Positions 45,401 through 58,200 of a stretch of 64,000 nucleotides of DNA are shown here, piece by piece. The position numbers and the translations under genes are program-made. Under the pieces are notes generated by a model. It made no database searches. It was given only the letters and a program-made list of their open reading frames with translations, and had not been told where the DNA came from. The stretch lies in contig SSNU01000242.1 in assembly GCA_012064415.1 (NCBI GenBank), forward strand, positions 1 to 64,000, read 5' to 3'. Every line of letters begins with the position of its first letter. Position 1 is the stretch's first letter. This DNA is from Gyrodactylus bullatarudis (lineage: Eukaryota; Platyhelminthes; Monogenea; Gyrodactylidea; Gyrodactylidae).

Positions 45401-48070
45401 AAGATTCTCTACAAAGATGAAAAAAACATTTTTAACCCCCGCTGACAGTATTCTGTTGAAAAATACGATGTCAAGTTACAAGATATGAAATCTAACTTGA
45501 TGTCTTCTCACACGTAGAATTTTTGAAAATCAGACAAGCAAGTGTCAATATCATAAGAGATTCGAATAAATCTACATTTTAATTATTTTACAACTTTTTT
45601 ATCTTATCTATTTCACGTATTTGAATTCAACCGGTATGGTTACATGATAAAAGTTTCTTTCCTTCATCTCTACTAATGGGTTTTCAAAAGTAAACGTTAT
45701 TATCTTAAATTATCATAGCTACTCAATAATTTGTTGTCGCTCAATGATTCATAGTCCATTCAAAGGATTATTGGGTTCTTTCTTTCGGACAAGTGGTAAA
45801 AAATTAATTTTAGATTTTTTAAAACAGAATAATGGATGAGAAAGTGACAATGTTCCCTCTTAAGATACAGTAGCTACGGAAGGCTTAGTTAAACAAAAGA
45901 AATTTGGCACTGTAACTCGAATTTTGAAAAAGTTGTAAAGTTTGTAAAAATCATCAAAGATTTCATATCAATCAGCTTTTACTAGACTAGCTTACGTTTC
46001 TCTTCCTCAAGTGTATGAATCTTATCCTGAAGCTCATCAAGCAGCAATTTGAGCTGTTCACATTCAGTTTCACTTTTCTTTTGCATCTCATGGCTACGCT
46101 CCAAAGAAATAGTTATGGTTTCTATCTGACTGTCAGACTTTTCAAGACGCTTGCGTAAAACATCGACTTCTTGAATCATTCTTTCATCTATAGAAAAGAC
46201 AAAATTAAAGATAAATCTAAAAAAATTAGGACTTATGAAATCGATCTCTCACTATTCTCTTCATTAGAGTTATTTTCAATTTTCTCCTGAAGTCCCCGAA
46301 TAAGCTGATCCCGTTCATCAAGAACTTGTTTGTATTGGCTAATCTCCTCAGAATGTTTCTTGATGGTTTGATCGATTTTCTTCAACAGTTCACCATTCTT
46401 TTCTCTAGATTCCTTAGATGTTTTGTTTAATTCAAAGTTTTCATTGGATAATTCACGAATCTTTGCCTGTAAATCTTTTTTGATAACCTCATTTTCCTCT
46501 GAGAGGTAATTTAGTTCTCTGACTTTTTTCTCCAATGGCAGACTTGAGTTTTGTTCCATTGAAGTGATAGCTAGTTGGCCTTTCAATAACTCAATTTCCT
46601 CATAGAGTTTGGTTATTTCTTTCTCCTTGTCAGAGTGGGATTGGGCGATTTCTTTTTCATTTCTTAATTTCTCACATTCTGCTTGACTTTTGAGTAGGGA
46701 ATTTTTCAGTTCATCAATCTGTAAAAAAGATTCATTTGCTTATTTTTGTTGTAGGAATGAGATTTTATCTCCTGCATTACAGATCCAGTTTAATGAAAAA
46801 ATTTATTAAAAATAGGATCACTGTTTAGTAGGTTAATACAAAATATTTTTTACCACGAACAACTTTTTGGGTGATTTGCTAATTTTCATAAATTAAATTC
46901 AAAGATTTTGTTGTTCTAATACCCATAAATCCCACTTTTCTAAAATTCTTTAAAACGCATTAAAATTTTCAGAAGAAGATGAGGATATGTAGCGAAGGTA
47001 TTTAAAATAACTATCAGAATAATTCCCATTCGAAAAGTCATACAGATTGATCAAAAACGTGAATTTTATCAATTATCGTAATAAATTTGTTGGCGCGGAT
47101 TTAAAAATTTTAATGAATGAAACTCACCTTTTTATTGAGTTGCACATTTTCACTAAGATAATTGGCAATTTTTTCTTGTTGATTCTTTTCATCGTTCTCG
47201 ATCCTCTTCTCCATTGATTCATCAAGGCTTTTTCCATTTTGAAGAAAGTCAACCTAAAATAATTATAATTAGGAATAACTCTTAGATGAAAAAGCAATGA
47301 TTTGCAGAATGATTACCTTAACTTTGAGTATTTTGATGGTCTCATCTTTTTCCTGGAGATTTGTGAGGAAACTATCAGCCAGATCTTGTTTCGCTTGTCG
47401 ATCAAGATCGATTTGTTCATTAAGCTCTTCGATACGACGACATGAACGCTCCTGATGACTGATTAGCATTTGGCGTATTGAATCGCGCTCACTTTCGATA
47501 GACTTTTGTAATTCAGACTGTTGAATGAGTTTTTTCTTAAACTTTTTAGCAATGTTTGCAACCTTGGTATATTTAATAATGATTTCCTCTCTGGATAAAT
47601 TGGAATTCAACAGGGATGAAACGGGAACAATATGAGTGGAATCATTGTCGTTGAATGTAAAGCTCTCAGTTTTAGTCATTTCTGGTATTTCTACATTTTG
47701 ATCACTTGATAAAAAGCGAACTTTGGAAGCGGAGGCACTGCTCGATGGATTTATTCTTGTATTTGAGACATTTTCTGGTTTTTTAAATCTCAATTTAGCA
47801 ATTTTGTCTGCATCACTTATATCATCATATTCTGGAAATCTTGAGAGACTGAGAGTCTATTTAAAAATATCAACAGTTGATTCGTATTCGCATTAAACTG
47901 GATGATAAAATACTTACTGAATTAATGCTTGTAGCATAACTCTTTACACTTCCATCGATATCAGATATATCAGAATTCAATTGATCGTTAATCTATTATT
48001 TTATTTTTTATAATTAACCTACACTAGATTTATTAACAGTTTTTCTTTTTTCGTTTAACTTTTTGAACAT
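33419..48070 (-). CDS. Golgin-245-type coiled-coil protein with C-terminal GRIP domain
   Basis: Twenty minus-strand exons join in phase: 48070-48023, 47992-47918, 47856-47317, 47253-47128, 46718-46253, 46187-45996, 45408-45247, 45169-44987, 42359-42180, 42148-41969, 40811-40572, 39637-39551, 39486-39373, 39045-38806, 38225-37736, 37079-36925, 35213-34831, 34294-33836, 33635-33501 and 33451-33419, 4488 nt or 1495 aa. The start MFKKLNEK resembles golgin-245/GOLGA4. Nearly all of the middle is heptad-rich coiled coil. The GRIP domain is YLRNVLFEYMTGKQ.. to ..IQSYEEARRK. GRIP domains bind Arl1-GTP at the trans-Golgi, where these golgins tether vesicles. Exons 9 and 10 are homologous (60 codons each), and exons 11 and 14 (80 codons each) are almost identical. 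The final short exon is tentative. Head-to-head with BI-1. Confidence 0.88.
34476..34802. mobile_element. piggyBac-type MITE in golgin intron 17
   Basis: Starts at TTAA (34476-34479) followed by CCCTTTAGTGAGG and ends ..CGATAGCG before TTAA (34799-34802). The related copy at 9490-9778 ends GATAGGG-TTAA, consistent with CCCTATC as the inverted end. TTAA duplication plus CCC ends is piggyBac-like. No ORF. The element stops 28 bases from exon 17 of the golgin gene. Confidence 0.65.
35311..36676. mobile_element. Non-autonomous Tc1/mariner-type element in golgin intron 16
   Basis: Inverted ends CAGTCGTGGACAGAACTGG (35311) and CAGTTCTGTCCACGCCTG (to 36676) are flanked by TA on each side, as Tc1/mariner elements are. 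It is 1366 bp, but no transposase motif is readable inside. A 5'-truncated relative is at 50885-51650, sharing TACGGATCTATCTTAC, CTCTCTGGAG.AAGAAAT and the right end. Another short segment of it (36000-36095) recurs inverted at about 24510-24618. Confidence 0.75.
39690..40255. repeat. Foldback repeat family 2, copy in golgin intron 11
   Basis: Left part reads TTGACATGAAGAATTTACC, right part ends AATTCTAATCTTCATGTCAA, so the ends are inverted copies. The inner blocks AATCTGACCAAAATTAG and AATTTGGTGCATTTT match the copy at 52834-53567. It separates the two near-identical exons 11 and 14 of the golgin gene. Confidence 0.65.
41405..41560 (+). mobile_element. tRNA-derived SINE-like unit with a hammerhead-ribozyme-like core
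   Basis: A box A-like TGGCCTAGTAGTTAG (41422-41436) and a box B-like GTGTTGGAATCC (about 41458-41469) lie at tRNA-like spacing. They are followed by CTGACGA (41483-41489), a short variable stretch, then GAAAC (41501-41505) and GTC (41508-41510), the order of the conserved hammerhead core and cleavage site. A stem I of GTGTA with TGCCAC (bulged C) can be drawn, and stem III would be minimal, as in Smalpha-type ribozymes. Stem II (GTCC/GCCC) is poor, so this copy may be inactive. The 3' part GTGAGGTGAAAATTAT resembles that of the SINE at 56365-56460. It sits in golgin intron 10, antisense to the gene. Confidence 0.6.
42845..43330. repeat. Foldback repeat family 2, copy in golgin intron 8
   Basis: Starts near AATTGACATGAAGGTGAAAA and holds TTGGGGCATTTTCGAAATTC and GGCCAGATTGAATTTTACCA, blocks shared with 52834-53567. 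The right terminus is not clear. ORFs in it are not conserved between copies. Confidence 0.5.
43847..44463. repeat. Foldback repeat family 1, best palindromic copy
   Basis: Left arm TTGATATGAAGTTGGGAATC, then TTTTTTCATCAAAAATTCGA and CCTACTCATGTTGCCCACTT; the right arm has the exact inverse order, ending GATTCCCAACTTCATATCAA. The arms are about 300 bases each and nearly meet in the middle (TTTAGGATAACAATA / TCTGATCCTAAAA). Other copies in this window are at about 7250, 15700, 17330, 21060, 22920, 58917 and 63425. It looks like a foldback MITE family with no ORF of its own. It lies in golgin intron 8. Confidence 0.75.
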
Positions 48071-48222
48071 TTTATGATAAAATTTTTATCTACGCTGAGT
48101 TCTCGTTCAGATCATCAGAAAATTTAAACAAAGTTGAAATTTTTTCTTTGCAGATAGAATCTTAGTAACAATCTAAATTGGCGCGTTAATCGGTTTGTCA
48201 ACTTTACGTGTAAAAAGGAATT
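48071..48222. promoter_or_regulatory. Putative bidirectional promoter between golgin and BI-1
   Basis: Only 152 bp separate the two divergent ATGs. The centre (about 48175-48205) is relatively GC-rich for this window (GGCGCGTTAATCGG). No named element is clear. Confidence 0.5.
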
Positions 48223-48998
48223 ATGTCTCAAACTACTGCTCGAAACTCGTATTTCAATCCTAGAGTTTTGTTAAACTTTAATAACATGTAAGTCATTTTA
48301 TATATGTATTCTTTAGTGAAAAACCAGTCCAAAAACATCTCAAAAATGTCTATACAACACTTGCCCTTGGATTAAGTAGTGCAAGTCTCACAAGTTATCT
48401 ATATGCCACTATTCCATCTATTCGAGAATATGCAGTTTCATTCATGTTCCTCAATGTTATTGCATCTCTTGCAACTCTTCTCTACATTCATCTAACTCCA
48501 CACACTCTTGAGTCAGTCTCTAAACGTTTTGGAGCTTTCATTTTATTTTCTGCTTTTACTGGCATTTCAATGGGACCTCTTGTTCACATGTCAGCAGTTT
48601 TCAATCCACAAATTCTACCAACAGCATTCTTTTTAACAGCTATCGTCTTTGTATCATTTAGTCTAACTGCTCTGTTCAGTGATCGTAGATCGTTCATCTT
48701 TCTCGGTGGCATTCTCTCTTCAGCACTAACTTCTATGCTTTTCATGTCGTTGATGAATATTTTCTTCCATTCAAATTTAATCTTTAATTTCCAATTATAT
48801 GGAGGACTTGCCATTTTCTGTGCATTTGTTCTCTACGATACACAGATTATTTGTGAAAAGAGACGCCTAGGAGATAATGATTTTATCAAGCACTCTCTCG
48901 AGTTATTCCTCGATTTTATTGAAATCTTTAAGCACATTCTCATCATTCTCAATCAAAAGGAATCAAAGAAGAGGAACAATAACAGAGAGGAAAACTAA
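48223..48998 (+). CDS. TMBIM6: Bax inhibitor-1 family protein (TMBIM6-like)
   Basis: Two exons, 48223-48287 and 48317-48998, are separated by a 29-nt intron and give 248 aa, the normal BI-1 length. After a short N-terminus (QTTARNSYFNPRVLL) and the conserved VQKHLKNVYTTLALGL stretch come six to seven hydrophobic membrane segments. They include the family block NPQILPTAFFLTAIVFVSFS and the LYGGLAIFCAFVLYDTQIICE block with the YDTQ motif. The end LFLDFIEIFKHILIIL then a charged tail (KESKKRNNNREE) is typical. BI-1 is an ER membrane protein that lowers calcium leak and cell death under ER stress. It is head-to-head with the golgin, and its 3' end faces the WD40 gene 234 bp away. Confidence 0.95.
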
Positions 48999-49232
48999 AG
49001 CAACCATGGTTTCAACATTATCAAACACAAACTCTATTATTACTATTATTAATATCATCATTATCTTCATCCAAATACATGCTATAAATGAATAAGAGAC
49101 AAGAAAAAATACACTTTATTTCATGATACATTTCGTATTTCATCAATTTATTTTTTTTGAAAATAGAAAAGAAAAATGTTATTTTGTTCATGATTTCTTT
49201 TACTAATGACGACTAATGAAGAATGAACAAGG

Positions 49233-52200
49233 TTACTTTTTCATCAGGAACGAAGAGAGTCCCTTCAGACTGAAAATTTTTATCTTTGAATTTGTGGATG
49301 TAGTCACCAGCTTGTTTCCGATAATCTGCAAAAATAAATTATGTGACTACTTACAAATAGTTTCTTGAAACTTTCGTTCGATATTCCATTAAAGATTCTC
49401 TTCAATTTGCCAGTCTTGTACTCGAAGCAATTTATTATCCCATCATTTGAAGCAGAAAACACTAAAAGATCAAATGTACGTCTTACTTAATGATCCCTTT
49501 ATCAAAATTACAGATATAATACCGCCTTGTTTCTTGTATTCCCTCAAAGGGGTTGTACTCTCTGAATGCCAACATTTAACGGTGCAGTCTAAACTTCCAC
49601 TGAAAACATTGAGTCCGTTAAACTATGAAAGAGAATGCTATTTTAAGTAAGTTCACTAATACGTGCTCGATATTACTCAAGTTTTGAGTACTTCCACAAC
49701 TACATGTTTCAATATTAGTTGATATTTTTTATTTGAGCTAAATGTTTTGTACCTTGACACTCACTGAGTTCAACTTACCTCTAGACATGAAATGGGTTTT
49801 TTATGTTCAAGATATGTTTGGAGTTTCTCACAGGTGGCTACCTTCCAAACTGTAACACTTCCGTCATTGCAACCAACGAATAAATTTTTAAAACCCTTAT
49901 CCAAGACCACTTGAGTGACCATTTCAGATTTTTGATGGAGTGTCCTTATGCATTGAGCCTTTTCAACAGACCATATTTTTACTGTCCCATCAGCGGCACC
50001 GGTAATAATTCGGTTATTTGATGATTGAATACCATTTAAACTAATCGAAGTCATGCAGTATATTGACTAGATGAAGGAATTCTTGTTAAGATTTGCATTA
50101 TCGAGGGTGTAAAAGAGAAAAATTATCTGTAACCATTTCTGTCAAAGTTTGCTTAAATTTCTGTTACAGTTAGTTGTCTCAGGTTTTTGCAGAGATTGGG
50201 TTTTTTTGAAAATTCTTCAAATTTCCCTCCATATTAACCATTTCTGACACATATCATTTCATCTATTCATTATTCATTCAAGGCTTAAAGAATACTGCTA
50301 AATCTTCAAAGATAGCCTATTTTTAGACCGAAAAATGATCTAATTTTTGATCAATAATTTTTGAATAACTTTGAAATACAATCGCGTTGAATTAACTGTA
50401 GATTTGTTAACAATGTGAATGACAAAAGGCTTAAAATAAAACAGAGCAACATTATTCGAAAATATTCTTCTATCCTAAAGGCTAGCAAATAAATGATTCG
50501 TGGAGCTTATAATTACTTATAGCCATTAGTAATTAGAGGTATGGCAGAGTGTAATGCTTAAATACTAGCCTGGTTGCAACAAAGAAATAGAAATTCTCAT
50601 ACATACAGGTGTATTTCTCTAACAAATAAATCTAGGTTGATTTCTTTTTGCTTTGTCATCAAACTTGAAGCAAAATTTTAAAAAAGTCTCACTTTTGAGT
50701 GACCTTCCAGAATATGAACGACACTTCCATCGTCAATTTTCCAAATGATAACTTTGGTATCCATTGAACAAGTGACAAACTTTTCGTCATCAATTTGAAG
50801 AATCTTGGTCACAACTTGTTCATGATCGTCTTTCTCCTACGAATAAAAGTCATTAGTCAATGGTACAGATAAAAATTATTAGGTCTTGTATTTATTTATA
50901 TGGATCTATCTTACAATAAACCCTATTCATTTACTGTAATTAATAATTATTATAATCTCATGTGTTTATATACACTATATATATATTATACAGTGAATTC
51001 CCTAATGAATAAAAAGACCAACTCAATAAAAATTAACTGACCCTCTACTATAAAGTAGGGGCTTTTAAAATAGTATCTCCATTTGCTTATAATCATCATA
51101 TTTTTTCCAATGTTTTTTTTCCGAATTCCATTTATAGGTTCGATATGCACAAATCTACCATGTATTAAAGCAACAGGTTCTTCGATTCATTGATGAAATT
51201 TATACCGTTTGATTGAGAATCAAAATTATACAAGTTTCCACTATTAGCTTTTCGATAAAACGTAAAAGATCAATTTCCAGTTCTATCAGCTAACATTTCA
51301 ATTCTTAAAAATAATCTGAATTCCAGAGCTAACTTGTGAAGGGATTGACTTTGATGTGAAACAACTCTGACTATCTTTCATCTTGGTTGAGATAATTCAC
51401 TTAGCTTATACAACAATACTTTAAAGTAAAATTTGTAAAACACAATTTCTGAGAGAAGGGGTTTTCCAAAAGAAAGCCCGCATTTTATAGGTTCTTTTCC
51501 TCTCTCTGGAGTAAGAAATATAGTGAGTACATTAACCTCTAAAGTCATCAATTTTCAACAAAAATAATTTGCAGGCATTTCTTACAAAATTTTGATCTAT
51601 TTTCATGGTATACTGCCACTTACTCCATCAGTTCTGCTTTCGACTGTATCAGTCTTGATCTTTTTTGATAAAATACTTTCTAGTTATTTCTTATCTTGAA
51701 AGAAAAAACATGAAGCCACATTGCCCTCAAATTTTGATCTATCATAAAAAAATATATTTTTGCACGATTGTAGAAATAATTGATTTTGGATCATACTTTA
51801 GAATTCAATTAAAAGCATTTAATTGCAAGAAAAAGTGACACATCAAACAATTTTGAAGCATCAGACCAATCTTTAATTAAAACATTTATCAATAAAATCA
51901 AAATTGCCAACATGTTTTGAGAGGGATTTTTGTAAGTTGAAAAATTACGTAGAAACACGAATTTACTCATTTTGCGATAAAAATTAATTTAACGATAATG
52001 ATAGCTTAAAAAAAACTTGAATAAATTTTGATCAAATATCCAAGATGATCATTTCCGGTTTTTAAGAATTACTTAAAAAACCCAATTTCTGACAAACCAA
52101 AACTACCTGAGACCTATTAAACTTTCTCTTCTGACTACTGGATGAAATTTTTCCAAAATTACTAAAACTGTCTGTAGTTATGATTAAACTTATATTTAAA

Positions 52201-55200
52201 ATCAATTCCATCAAACTAGGGTACGAAATACCTCAAAAGAAACCAAAGCTCTTTGAGACTTTTAAAATGGTGTATTCTACACTATTTTTAGTTCTTGCAC
52301 AGACATTGGTCCTGAATCCAATGCTTTACGCCGCTTCCATTGATACCTAAAATTATCAACTTTATTCGAGAAAATAAACACTAATTTTGATAGACTCATT
52401 TGATAATTATAATTATAATTTAACCTTTTTTTATTCTTATTTTGTGATCTTGTTCACTAATTTTGTTAACGTCTCCTCTAATTATTAGAGTTTAATACCG
52501 AAAAATTTCCCACTAATTTCGCAATAAGATAAAAGAAAATCCAACTCTTTAAATGATAAAATATTATGTTGCTATTAAAGACTCTTTAATATAGATTATT
52601 CAACTGAAAACGAAATTTTGGAATATCTCTTATTATAAATATCTTAATATCTCAGACTGAGATTCTCAGTATACAAGCTGCAAAACTGTAATTCAAATCG
52701 AAACATTATTCGACTCATTTAAACTGAAATATTACTTATTTTTTTTTCATCATAAAAATGAAAATTTCAGTACATTACATTTTTAAATAGCTGCTAAAAA
52801 TGACAGATGGTCTTACTATAGCAATTTTCTACTAAACCTAATTGACGTGAAGATGAGAATTTACTATTTTTACAAAAACTCGATATTTTTTTCCGGATTC
52901 ACAGAAGAAAATAATTTTTTGAAATCTAAATGGAATAAGCTAGTAATAAGTTGTTGATATTCAAAAAAATTCAATCTGACCAAAATTAGCCTGTTTTTTG
53001 AATTTCAAAAATGTATCAAATTTCCACTTTTTCAACTTTTGAACCCAAAATTTCTATCGATTTCGATGACTCGAAGTAGTTTAAATCTGATGTTCAAGAT
53101 TAACATTAGACAAAGAATTCGAATTTGGCCATAGAGATAGCGAAGAATTTACTGTTTCCGAGAAGATGTTGTTAGGCTTCAAGATTTTGGATAATTTACC
53201 TTCGTGATAATCGAAAAATTCAAATGATTCGATTTCCAGAAGTATTGACAAAATTCAGTGAACTTCTGCAGGTGAATTCGAATTCTTTGTCTAAAGTTGA
53301 TCCCAAATATCATCACTTAACTGCTTCGAATCATCGAAATCGATAAAAAAATTTTAAGCTCGAAAGTTGAAAAAGTGGTAATTTGGTGCATTTTCAAAAT
53401 TCGAAAAACTGCCTAAATTTGGTCAGATTGAATTTTTTTTGAATATCAACAACTCATTAGCTCATTCTGTTTTAGAATTCAAAAAATTATTTTCTTCTGT
53501 GAATCCGGAGAAAAATATCGAGTTTTTTGTAAAAATAGTAAATTCTCATCTTCATGTCAATTAGGTTTCCATGGTTTTCTCCAAGTATATTATCGTAGAG
53601 ATTTTTTCTCACAATTCTATAATTTTCAGCTAATCATACATCAATACCAAATATTACACAAGTCAGAAGAATTGAAATCATACACTTTTATTACCAGTAT
53701 ATTATACTACATTGTGGTTGAATAAAAGTTGTCTATGATGTTTTTCTTCTTTGAGACTTACTGTGAATTATCATACATAATTCTTATATATATATCCCTC
53801 AATCTTAAATGTCAAACGAATTAAACTTGCATTACACTTTTCTCCCTCTTAAAGGTTAAATCCATCAGAGGGAATTTTGAAAAAGAGAGGGAACTTGATG
53901 GATTTAAACTTTAGAAAATTTCTTTCTTCTTTTTTTTAATAATTTATTTTTGAAAGAAATCTTACCCTACAAAATAATAAGAGTTCAAGATTAATGGATC
54001 AGGACTCAAAAACCTGATGATATTTAGGAACCTATTTCTTGCATTGATGGATTCAATTCTTGTTCTGATCGTAGAGGATTCTATAAATCCTGAATCTAAT
54101 CAGTTTTACTCTAGTTTTATACCGATTAGGGTAATACAAAATTTTATTTTCCGCGAACAATGTTCTATGCCTTGATCAAAAATTGATGTTTTAACCATGA
54201 AAAAACATATGAAAAAATATACAAAATCTCATTTTCCTATCATCAAAATTTACCTAAAATGTAGAAAAAACTATTCAAAAATCTTAATTTTGTCCTTTCT
54301 CGTAGTTTAATTCGTTCAAAAAATGTCATTTTCGATATTTTGTATATCAGAACAAACTCGAAAACGTGTGGTTTTATAGGAAAAAATGCTTAGTTTTTGA
54401 TAATCTTCAAAATGAGTTCAAGGCTGGGAAAAGTTGAAAAATTTGGCCTACTCTAATATCGATAGTGATGAGGCTTTACTGTCCTAGTTATTAGTAGAGC
54501 CTCAAAAAGTATTAAAATGCTTACTTTGATCAGCTATTCCCTCTGTGCTGGGAACAATTTAAAACAATGTAATATTTATTTCATTAGGATTCAAAGTTAT
54601 CATTTTCAAGTAAAGGTATCTTGCTATGTATTTGAAGCAAAATAAAACTGCCCTTGTCGGAACATGTCGAAAGAATAAGGCTTCTCTGTCCTGATATTTC
54701 CAAACAAATTCCATAGAAGAAGGAATAAAAGAATTCATCTACAGCTACAATTCTACGATTTGGTCAAAAGAACAAAAAACCTGTTCTTCTTTTTGTCAAC
54801 GCTCCATACTAATGTTCAAGATGAAGGAGAAAAACCAGAGATCATTACGTACTATAACAGAACAAAGGGAGGAGTTGATACTTTGGAGTTTCTCATTGAG
54901 AATTATTCATTTAGAAGAGCAACTAAACGATGGCCCTTGGCAGTATTCTGGAATATGCTGGATATCGCAGTATACAATGCCTACGTCCTTTATAGTCTTA
55001 AATGGCCAAACTGGTGAAAAAATATTCAAGAAGAGAATATTTGAAATGTCTTTCAAAGAAAGTCATGGGAATTACTCAAGACGAGCTTATAGCAGTAGAT
55101 CCTCCGTTTGAAAAAAAAAATTATTTCGGTAACCAAAGCTCGTTGTGCATTTTGTCCAAGAGACAAGGACAGGAAAACTTGAGCAGATTGTGGAAAATGC

Positions 55201-58200
55201 GGAAACAAGGCTTGTCAAGAACACTGCCAAATAATTTGCAATCAATGCTATTCTGAAATATGAAAATTATTTATATACTATCAACAAAATATTCTTCCCT
55301 TCAAAGGAGATGCAAGCAAATCGATTGCAATTAATTAACAACTTATAAGTTAACAATTGTTAACAACAAGCTAGCAAATATAACCAAAAGAACGTTCCCT
55401 GGAAGGAAATTGAAACTGATTCAACGGACGACAAAGCTTCTGAACGGCAGAAACAAAGATGAAATACCGAAACTCAAGAGAAAAGGAGTTATTTACCAGT
55501 TTACATGTTCCTGTGAGTCAACTTATATCGGCCAAACTACCCGATCTCTTGGAGAGAGAGTCAAAGAACACTTAAATCCGAAACATATAAGCTTGGTACA
55601 AAGCCATATCAAGGACACAGGACACCTAGTGGACGAATCAAACTTCAAAATTCTCTATCAGGTCAATCCCCGTTAATCCTGCAAAGTATAGGCGTCAAAC
55701 CTTGACTGTGCAGAAAAGCAATACAAACCTGAAGCCTGACCTGTGTGTACAGAAGATAATGGGAATGAAATTGGGTTTCAAAGGAAGTGAAGTACATATC
55801 AAGAGAAAACTAATAGATAAAATATGCAAGGTCCTTGAACCAATTGGAAAACCTACAAGTTCTACTCAAATTGAAACTAGAGATCAAAATGAAATTAATG
55901 AGAAGTTGACAACAGTCGATAATTATAATCAACAAATTCTAGTTCAATGCACTGCCCCAGCAACAATTACAGAAATGGAAAAATGTGAAACAAACGAGAA
56001 GTCGACAGTAGTTATTATAAGCCAACCTGTAATTATAATTAGTGACAAAAGAAGAGAAAAATAAAATACTTAATTGAGAAATTTCTGTATACTTGAAGTA
56101 TATGATAATTATAATTAGATTGTGAGGTCCAATGGACCCCAATTTGTGGAATATGCTAAATCTAGCATTTCCAGTGCAAGGGTTAACTACAGAAATCGCT
56201 ATAACATTGAGCTAAAATTTTATTGCTTATGTTACAGATTGACTAATATTTTTTGTATAATGATTTTTAAAATTTATCTTACAGTAGCTCAAGTCGAACC
56301 TCGAATGACAAACTCAGAATTGAAGTTATATTAAATTTCCCACACGTAAAGATCAAGCGAGACCTAATAATATAGTTTCACCTTCATGAGGCATCGTGAG
56401 AATCGGACACTGTCAGTGGACAGGCACTCAACCATTTAGCCAAATCACGTAATCTTTGTTTGTGTAAGCTTTATTTATCCCAACTACTACTACTTTGAAG
56501 TTATATTCAACATTGAGCTATTAAAATTTACTACTCTATATACTTACTCAAAAGTAATTATATAATAAAGTATTTTGTTTCAAAAAAATAATTTGCATTC
56601 CATTCTGTACAAAACCTGAAATTTAAGAAAAATTCACAATGTAGATTTAGAATTTAAACTAAAAAAATTTTGGGTTAATTCCAAAAATAACCCCAAATAT
56701 CATCCAAATTTTTTTTTAATAATAAGAAATAGTTTTATTTTATCTAATAATTTCTATACCTTTTTTTCAGCGCTTGATTTTATACGACTTTTGCTTGGTC
56801 TTTCATATTTTTTATTCACTTTGTAACCTTCAAGTTCCGACTCCTTCAGATTTTCGACGTCACAGAACATGGCAATCTCCGAGTAAGCTGCTTTCACGAA
56901 GACTACTTTGTATTGATTTGGTACACAATTTTCAGGAGAAACTTCTAACTTATTAGTCACGGCATACAGATGTTAATAGGGATATCCATTAATTTTTGCA
57001 ATCTACAAGGACATTGGAGTTTGATGAAGTTAACAACTCTTCTTATATCACTACTTCGATCTTGAGAAACATGAAATAAATCTTCTTTAGGGATAGCAAA
57101 AATTCGTAAGAACCTAAATTCGCGTAAGGTTTTTTCCATCAAAGGTACTATATAAAGAGAAAGTTCACTTTCAATCTTTCTGAAACTTATGTAAGTTGCA
57201 TGAAGAATTTGGATCATTCAAGTTACACCATTCATTAAGAGGGGAATTTTGAAAAGAGAATAATTGATATGAGGAAAAGAGTTGAAATTTTCATTGGGGT
57301 GATTTTTGGAAATTTTTGGAATTAACCCAAAACTTTTTGAAAACTTGAAAAATTTCAAGATTAACATCATCTCTGTATCAGAAGTCTTTATTAAGAAATC
57401 ATTTCAGGATACTATTAATTAAAACTGTCCACTATATTCGAATAGATCCTAACCTGTAATTATCTCATTCTCTTAATATTGGAAAACTCTCCAGTAATTT
57501 TGTTTAAGCATACCACTAAATTCGAGAAAATGTACACTAATTTTGATAAACTCATTTGATAATTACACCTCCAATTATTCTAATTTTGGGAACTTGTCCA
57601 CTAATTTTGTCAACGGATCCTTTAATATCGAAAAATTGTCCACTAATTTCGTAAAATAACTGTAACAAAAAAATTACCTTTTTGTAGACAAATAATGACA
57701 TTTTACAAACCAGAAGCTAATTGTTCTGGTAAGTTATCTGACACACACTGTGTATTACCGATCAAGAGAGATTAGATATTTTTTTAAATTAAAATTTTTA
57801 TAAGAAATGCTTTGATTGACACAGGAATATCTTACATTGTATCTTCAAAAACAAACAAAAGATGTATTCACAAAATCAAGAGTTCCTTGATATATTCCCA
57901 ATACTTTAATGTTTATTAGTAATCTAACATTTTTAGCAAAGAGTAAAAAACTTTATTGACAAGTCATTAGGGGAAATATTTACAATTTGAAAAGAAATCA
58001 ATTGTTATTATAATTACTAATTATAATTAGGTCGGTAAAATTTTGTTGAAAATTGCACAAGAGTGACCTTCTCTCATTTAATATTTTTTATCCAATTTAA
58101 ATAAGTCTATCTATTCGAATTCAAAACGAAATAATTTATGAAAAAGTTCTTTCCACATCTACTATAGCCTAGATCATGTAAATAAAACATTAGAAAACTT

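Noticed and set aside
56365..56460. A functional tRNA gene on the minus strand
   Set aside because: Box-like words are present, but acceptor and anticodon stems do not pair; a SINE remnant fits better.
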